A DNA stretch of 46,262 nucleotides, taken from positions 1 to 46,262 of the forward strand of contig JAHCHP010000024.1 of the NCBI GenBank assembly GCA_026129765.1. Direction: 5' to 3'. Under the pieces are notes generated by a model, which ran no database searches, was not told where the DNA came from, and saw only the letters and a program-made list of their open reading frames with translations. Below, piece after piece: positions 42,430 to 46,262 of this stretch. A program made the translations under genes and the position numbers. Origin of the DNA: Fimbriimonadia bacterium (GTDB lineage Bacteria; Armatimonadota; Fimbriimonadia; Fimbriimonadales; GBS-DC). Position 1 is the stretch's first letter. The number at the start of each line of letters is the position of its first letter.

Positions 42430-43116
42430 TTACTCTACCCGCTTTAACCATGCTTCGATATTCGTTGGCGTGAGCGGACCGCCGTGTCCCAAATAGAGTT
42501 TGGAGGGTTGTTGATCCAGTAATTTGCGGACGCTTGGCGGGATTTGGCGCAGGTTATCCGCAAAAAACGGGAACCCCGGACGATGAGACGCGAATACCCC
42601 GCCCAGATAGCCCCCTACCAACAAATCGCCCGCAAACGCATCGCCTTGCGGCAGGATAAGACTGATGGAACCGGGCGTATGCCCCGGTGTGTGAAGAAGG
42701 CGCGCATCCAATCCATAGGCGGATAGGTCGGTCTGCTCCTCTAAGAGGAGGTCTGGCTCAAAAGACTCAAAGGGGCGGTCGGCAAAGAGCCGTACAAAAC
42801 TGGCGATGGGGCTGGTGGCGTTGAGATAGTCATTTCTGCCGTTCTTTGCCATCGCGGCATCGTCTGGATGTAACGCGATGGGCGCGTCACATCGTTTCTG
42901 GAGGGCGACCGCGTTGCCCGCGTGATCGGCGTGCGCATGGGTGATGACAATCAAGCGAATCTCGTTGGGCTGCACGCCGAAACGCTCCATGTGATTCAGC
43001 AGCTTTTGTTCTTCGCCAGGGCTGCCTGTGTCGACTAAAATCGCGCCCGCTTCGCTCTTGAGAAGGTACGCGCTGGAAATCAACAATTTGATTCGATGCG
43101 TCTGCCATTGTCGCAT
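42430..43116 (-). CDS. metallo-beta-lactamase-fold hydrolase
   Basis: A 228-residue cytoplasmic hydrolase. THAHADHAG near residue 75 is the HxHxDH metal motif, LLHTPGHTPGSISLILP supplies the next His, FAGDLLVGG the bridging Asp, and LYLGHGGPL the last His. The dinuclear site is therefore complete. GTPG-type layout is close to glyoxalase-II-like and other generic MBL proteins; the substrate cannot be named. ATG 43116 is chosen because the longer frame to 43197 would cover the promoter of the divergent VWA gene. Confidence 0.8.
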   Translation of the reverse strand: MRQWQTHRIKLLISSAYLLKSEAGAILVDTGSPGEEQKLLNHMERFGVQPNEIRLIVITHAHADHAGNAVALQKRCDAPIALHPDDAAMAKNGRNDYLNATSPIASFVRLFADRPFESFEPDLLLEEQTDLSAYGLDARLLHTPGHTPGSISLILPQGDAFAGDLLVGGYLGGVFASHRPGFPFFADNLRQIPPSVRKLLDQQPSKLYLGHGGPLTPTNIEAWLKRVE

Positions 43117-43224
43117 ATCTTTAGCCTTTGTTCGGAAATCCCCTTGTTTTCTTTCTGCAATTGTACCCGTTGGCAGGAAAATTTGAAAATGAGCCATAAT
43201 TATTATGGTAGGTGGACATTATTC

Positions 43225-44598
43225 ATGGATCAAACGCAACGCATAGACCCGAATCAAATACCGAACATAGACCCAAACAGGACGCAGGCGATGGGCGCAG
43301 GCGCGCCTGTGCTGGACCCGAACCGAACGCAGATGGCGCCCGGCTTAGGCGCAATACCCAGCCGCGCATTGGAATTACAATTGACTTTAGGGCGACCTGT
43401 CGCTTTGGCGCATAGCGTGGCTCGCGAAAATCTGTTGGTGGAAGTGGTGGGCGCGCAAGCGATGGGAACGGGGCGCGCGCCTTTGAACCTTTGCTTAGTG
43501 ATTGATCGCAGCGGCTCGATGGAAGGTCCGCCATTGGATTATGTCAAGCGCGCGTGTAATTTTGTGGTGGATATGTTGACGGATCAAGATGTGCTTTCTA
43601 TCGTTACCTTTGAAGAGGTGGTGGAAGTATTAATGCCGCCGCGCAAAGTGGTGAACAAGGCACTGGTTCAAGAGCATATCAACCGTTTGCAGCCTGGCAA
43701 CACGACTAATCTGTACGATGGTTTATCATTGGGGCTTCAGCAGCTCAAGAATGTGAATCTGCCCGGTTACTTAGAACGCTTAGTGCTGTTTACGGATGGC
43801 GAACCAACGGTGGGAATCAAAGACTTTTCCGCCATTGTGAATGTGGCAGGACAAGCGAAAGAACATCAGATTTCTGTGACTGCTTTGGGGTTTGGACCGG
43901 ATTATAATGAAGAATTGCTGGCGGGTATCGCGCGGCGCAGCGGCGGAAAATATTATTATGTGGACCGCCCAGAGTTGATCCCGACCGTGTTCAAGCAGGA
44001 GATGGAGCGTTTGTTGACGGTGGTGGCGAGAAACCTGAAGATGGAACTGCAATTGTCGAGGTGGGTGCAACTGCGTCAGGTGTTTGGAGGCGAATTGCAG
44101 ATGCGCAGCAGAACGGCAGAGATCGGCTTAGTGGATGTGGAGCGTGGCAGCCGGGTCACCCCCTTAATAGAGTTTGAATTTCCGAACCACCCGCCCGGAA
44201 CCTACCGGCTGGCGAAACTGAAACTGACTTATGAGGATGGTATCACCAACCGGACCGAGACGCTGACGAGCGATGTGGTGATCGAGTTCACGACCGATTC
44301 GGCGCGCGCGAATGTCCCACAAGACCCGCGGGTCGCCAGCGAAACCCAGGTGGCATTGACTTCGCGCAGTTTGGAAAAGACACTTATGGGGATGCGCACG
44401 CACCAACTGTCGCCTACCATGGCGCTTCAAGAGTTACAACGCACCCAGCAAATTTTGATCCAGCAGGGGCGGACAGTGGAGGCGCAGGAGTTGGGACAAG
44501 CGATTCGCGGTTTGCAGCAACATGACAGCAGCGGCGCGGTGGAGAAGACTTTGATTGGAACCGTGCTGAATCTGGAGCAGGGTAAAAAACAAAACTAA
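43225..44598 (+). CDS. VWA-domain protein with DPNRTQ-type N-terminal repeats
   Basis: A 457-residue protein without signal peptide. AGGTGG lies 8-9 bases before ATG 43225, and CATAAT at 43195-43200 may be the -10. The first 40 residues are a disordered tail with repeats: RIDPNQIPNIDPNRTQAMG and PVLDPNRTQMAPG. The VWA domain starts near residue 85, with MIDAS motifs LVIDRSGSMEG, GNTTNLYDGL and FTDGEPTVG, so metal-dependent adhesion is likely intact. A beta-rich domain and a helical tail (TMALQELQRTQQILIQQGRT) follow. The Thr in the repeats may be phosphorylated and read by FHA domains; that is inference. Confidence 0.82.
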   Translation: MDQTQRIDPNQIPNIDPNRTQAMGAGAPVLDPNRTQMAPGLGAIPSRALELQLTLGRPVALAHSVARENLLVEVVGAQAMGTGRAPLNLCLVIDRSGSMEGPPLDYVKRACNFVVDMLTDQDVLSIVTFEEVVEVLMPPRKVVNKALVQEHINRLQPGNTTNLYDGLSLGLQQLKNVNLPGYLERLVLFTDGEPTVGIKDFSAIVNVAGQAKEHQISVTALGFGPDYNEELLAGIARRSGGKYYYVDRPELIPTVFKQEMERLLTVVARNLKMELQLSRWVQLRQVFGGELQMRSRTAEIGLVDVERGSRVTPLIEFEFPNHPPGTYRLAKLKLTYEDGITNRTETLTSDVVIEFTTDSARANVPQDPRVASETQVALTSRSLEKTLMGMRTHQLSPTMALQELQRTQQILIQQGRTVEAQELGQAIRGLQQHDSSGAVEKTLIGTVLNLEQGKKQN

Positions 44599-44618
44599 CT
44601 TTCAATTGGAATAAATAA

Positions 44619-46262
44619 ATGGAGACAGTTACTTCACACACGGCGGTTATCGCTGAGAAGCAGACCGCCCTCAACTATTTGCGCTCGATGTATGAAATTC
44701 GCAATTTTGAGGAGCGGGTCTATGAGTTGGTTCGAAGCGGCGCGATTAAAGGCGCGTCGCACCTTTACATCGGACAGGAGGCGGTCGCCGTCGGCGCGAT
44801 TGCCGCGATTACCGAGCATGATCTGATCACCAGCACACACCGCGGGCATGGGCATTGCGGAATGATCGGCAATCTTTGGGCGAAGTCGGAAGAAGAACGC
44901 CAGGATCACTGGAACCGCATGATGGCGGAGTTGATGGGGCGAGCCACGGGCTATTGTAAGGGTCGCGGCGGCAGTATGCATATTGCGGATGTGGAACGCG
45001 GCAACCTGGGCGCGACCGGCATTGTAGCAGGCAATATTCCTATCGCGACCGGCGCGGCGTTGGCAGAACAGTTCAAGAAATCAGGCGCAGTGGTGTTATG
45101 TTTCTTCGGCGATGGAGCGGTTGCCAATGGCGCGTTTCACGAACCGGTCAATTTTGCCGCGATTTACAAACTGCCTGTCGTGTTTATCTGCGAGAACAAT
45201 ATGTATGGTATGTCGCTGCCCTACCATGATCGCTCCGTGCCGGAGGCGCACATCGGCAGCCCGGTGGCGACCATTGCGGAGCGCGCTCCCGCCTATGGTC
45301 TGCCGGGCGTGGAAGTGGACGGGATGGATGTATTCGAGATGAAGCGCGTTGTGGAGCAGGCGGTTGAGCGGGCGCGAAACGGGGAAGGACCGACTCTGAT
45401 TGAAGCGCATACTTACCGCTATATGGGACACTCCATGAGCGATCAGCAACGCTACCGCTCGAAAGATGAGGTGGCAGCGTGGCGCGAGCGAGACCCCCTT
45501 CGCGTCTTGCGCGGTCATTTGATGGAGGCAGGTCTGGCGACAGAGCAGGAGCTGGATGAAATTGCTCAGCACGGGAAAGAGACGATTGACCGCGCTATCG
45601 AGTTCGCAACGAACAGCCCTTTTCCGCCGGTGGAGGAATTAACCGAGTATATCTATGTTCCGAAAGACGCCGAACAATGGCAGCGCGAAAAAGATCAGGA
45701 GCGCGTTCTTTTACAACGTGTGCGCCCCATTGAAGAAGAGATTCGTCAGATGGCGCGCGAGGCAGCGGAAAAGACCCCCAAAGGCGCAATGCCGAAGTTG
45801 AGTCGGGAACAGGCGCAAGCCTTAGAGCAGAAGTATGGAATCCCGATTCGATTCTATAATGAGGCGTTGAACATGGCAATGCGCGAAGAGATGCTGTCTG
45901 ACCCACGCTTGTTTACGATGGGCGAAGACATCGGTCTTTATGGCGGCGCGTATGCGGTGACTCGCGGTCTGTTTGAAGAGTTTGGCGCGGACCGGGTTAT
46001 CGATACGCCGATTTCAGAGTTGGGAATCGCGGGGATTGGCGCAGGCGCGGCGATGCGCGGCGCACGTCCGGTGGTGGAGTTTCAGTATGCCGACTTTTTG
46101 ACGCTTGGCTCCGACCAGATTATCCACAATGCGGCGTATAACCGCTATATGTTTGGCGGTAAGACCCAAGTGCCGGTGGTCTATCGTTCGCAAGGCGGTG
46201 TGGGGCGTTGTATAGCGGCTCATCATTCCGAGAGCATGGAAGCCTTTATGATGCATTTCCCG
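44619..46262 (+). CDS. 2-oxoacid dehydrogenase E1, fused alpha and beta subunits (partial)
   Basis: The frame is open for all 548 codons from ATG 44619 to the window end. Residues 1-340 are the E1-alpha (thiamine diphosphate) half: RGHGHCGM, GRGGSMHI, GNIPIATGAALAEQ and the TPP motif GDGAVANGAFHEP...ENN near 164-191, then YRYMGHSMSDQQRYRS, the phosphorylation-loop region. After a charged linker the E1-beta half begins near 410 (YNEALNMAMREEMLSDPRLF, MGEDIGLYGGAYAVTRGL, VVEFQYADFLTLGSDQI). It decarboxylates pyruvate or a branched-chain 2-oxoacid; which cannot be told. In most bacteria the halves are separate genes. It follows the VWA gene by 20 bases, with no clear ribosome binding site. Confidence 0.9.
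   Translation, partial: METVTSHTAVIAEKQTALNYLRSMYEIRNFEERVYELVRSGAIKGASHLYIGQEAVAVGAIAAITEHDLITSTHRGHGHCGMIGNLWAKSEEERQDHWNRMMAELMGRATGYCKGRGGSMHIADVERGNLGATGIVAGNIPIATGAALAEQFKKSGAVVLCFFGDGAVANGAFHEPVNFAAIYKLPVVFICENNMYGMSLPYHDRSVPEAHIGSPVATIAERAPAYGLPGVEVDGMDVFEMKRVVEQAVERARNGEGPTLIEAHTYRYMGHSMSDQQRYRSKDEVAAWRERDPLRVLRGHLMEAGLATEQELDEIAQHGKETIDRAIEFATNSPFPPVEELTEYIYVPKDAEQWQREKDQERVLLQRVRPIEEEIRQMAREAAEKTPKGAMPKLSREQAQALEQKYGIPIRFYNEALNMAMREEMLSDPRLFTMGEDIGLYGGAYAVTRGLFEEFGADRVIDTPISELGIAGIGAGAAMRGARPVVEFQYADFLTLGSDQIIHNAAYNRYMFGGKTQVPVVYRSQGGVGRCIAAHHSESMEAFMMHFP

Noticed and set aside
1..46262. tRNA, rRNA, riboswitch or replication origin
   Set aside because: No cloverleaf ending in a GTTCRANNC arm, rRNA core sequence, known riboswitch core or DnaA-box cluster was recognised by eye; a covariance-model search would be needed to exclude them.

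Overview
The window looks like about 46 kb of chromosome from an uncultured or poorly studied bacterium. The best guess is Armatimonadota (Fimbriimonadia-like), with moderate confidence. The reasons are: three secreted proteins ending in a paired EF-hand/dockerin-like tail with the pattern DLLxVLFxFG and a terminal Gly-Cys; two PEP-CTERM proteins; a DUF1501 protein; a GH84 enzyme; and a G+C-rich housekeeping gene set with many short dispersed repeats of the type that translates as CHPERSEGS. No rRNA or tRNA gene was recognised.

Layout. 1-8.2 kb: a probable gene edge, then a DUF3298 protein, a FadN-type beta-oxidation enzyme and an exopolyphosphatase in one run. These are followed by a convergent PEP-CTERM DUF4394 protein, a small membrane protein and a glycosyltransferase. 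8.2-13.0 kb: two dockerin-tailed secreted proteins flank a response-regulator/thioredoxin-reductase fusion. 13.0-18.0 kb: a repeat-rich spacer, a CRISPR leader with a good promoter, and a CRISPR array of 45 repeats (36 bp). Repeat 41 is split by a 675-bp AT-rich cassette carrying three overlapping small ORFs. No cas gene lies in the window. 18.2-19.0 kb: a two-gene unit resembling a TumE-type toxin-antitoxin pair.

19.2-31.2 kb: a DUF1080 protein, an acyltransferase-3, an MFS transporter, a long coiled-coil protein of unknown function, an AlaX editing protein, PEP carboxykinase, MsrA, a DUF1501 protein and a beta-helix dockerin-tailed protein. 31.4-35.4 kb: divergent lexA and recO sharing a short control region, a second PEP-CTERM protein, a second GT4 glycosyltransferase and a small BON-like protein. 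35.4-46.3 kb: envelope proteins, an ABC/FtsX exporter operon, a Tudor-like membrane protein, twin SRPBCC proteins, GH84 hexosaminidase, thiol peroxidase, an MBL-fold hydrolase, a VWA protein and a fused alpha/beta 2-oxoacid dehydrogenase E1 cut off by the window end.

The most unusual material is the CRISPR locus. The cassette interrupts a repeat after its seventh base, has a hairpin a few bases inside each end, and is only about 30 percent G+C. Several spacers are related to one another: three carry the same 19-21 base core with different flanks, and two are antisense to start regions of what look like homologous genes (MNFKxxGxVGR). The antisense direction fits an mRNA-targeting (type III-like) effector encoded elsewhere, although two or three other spacers read better in the sense direction. 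Several genes have a -10-like box immediately before the start codon and no ribosome binding site, which suggests leaderless mRNAs.
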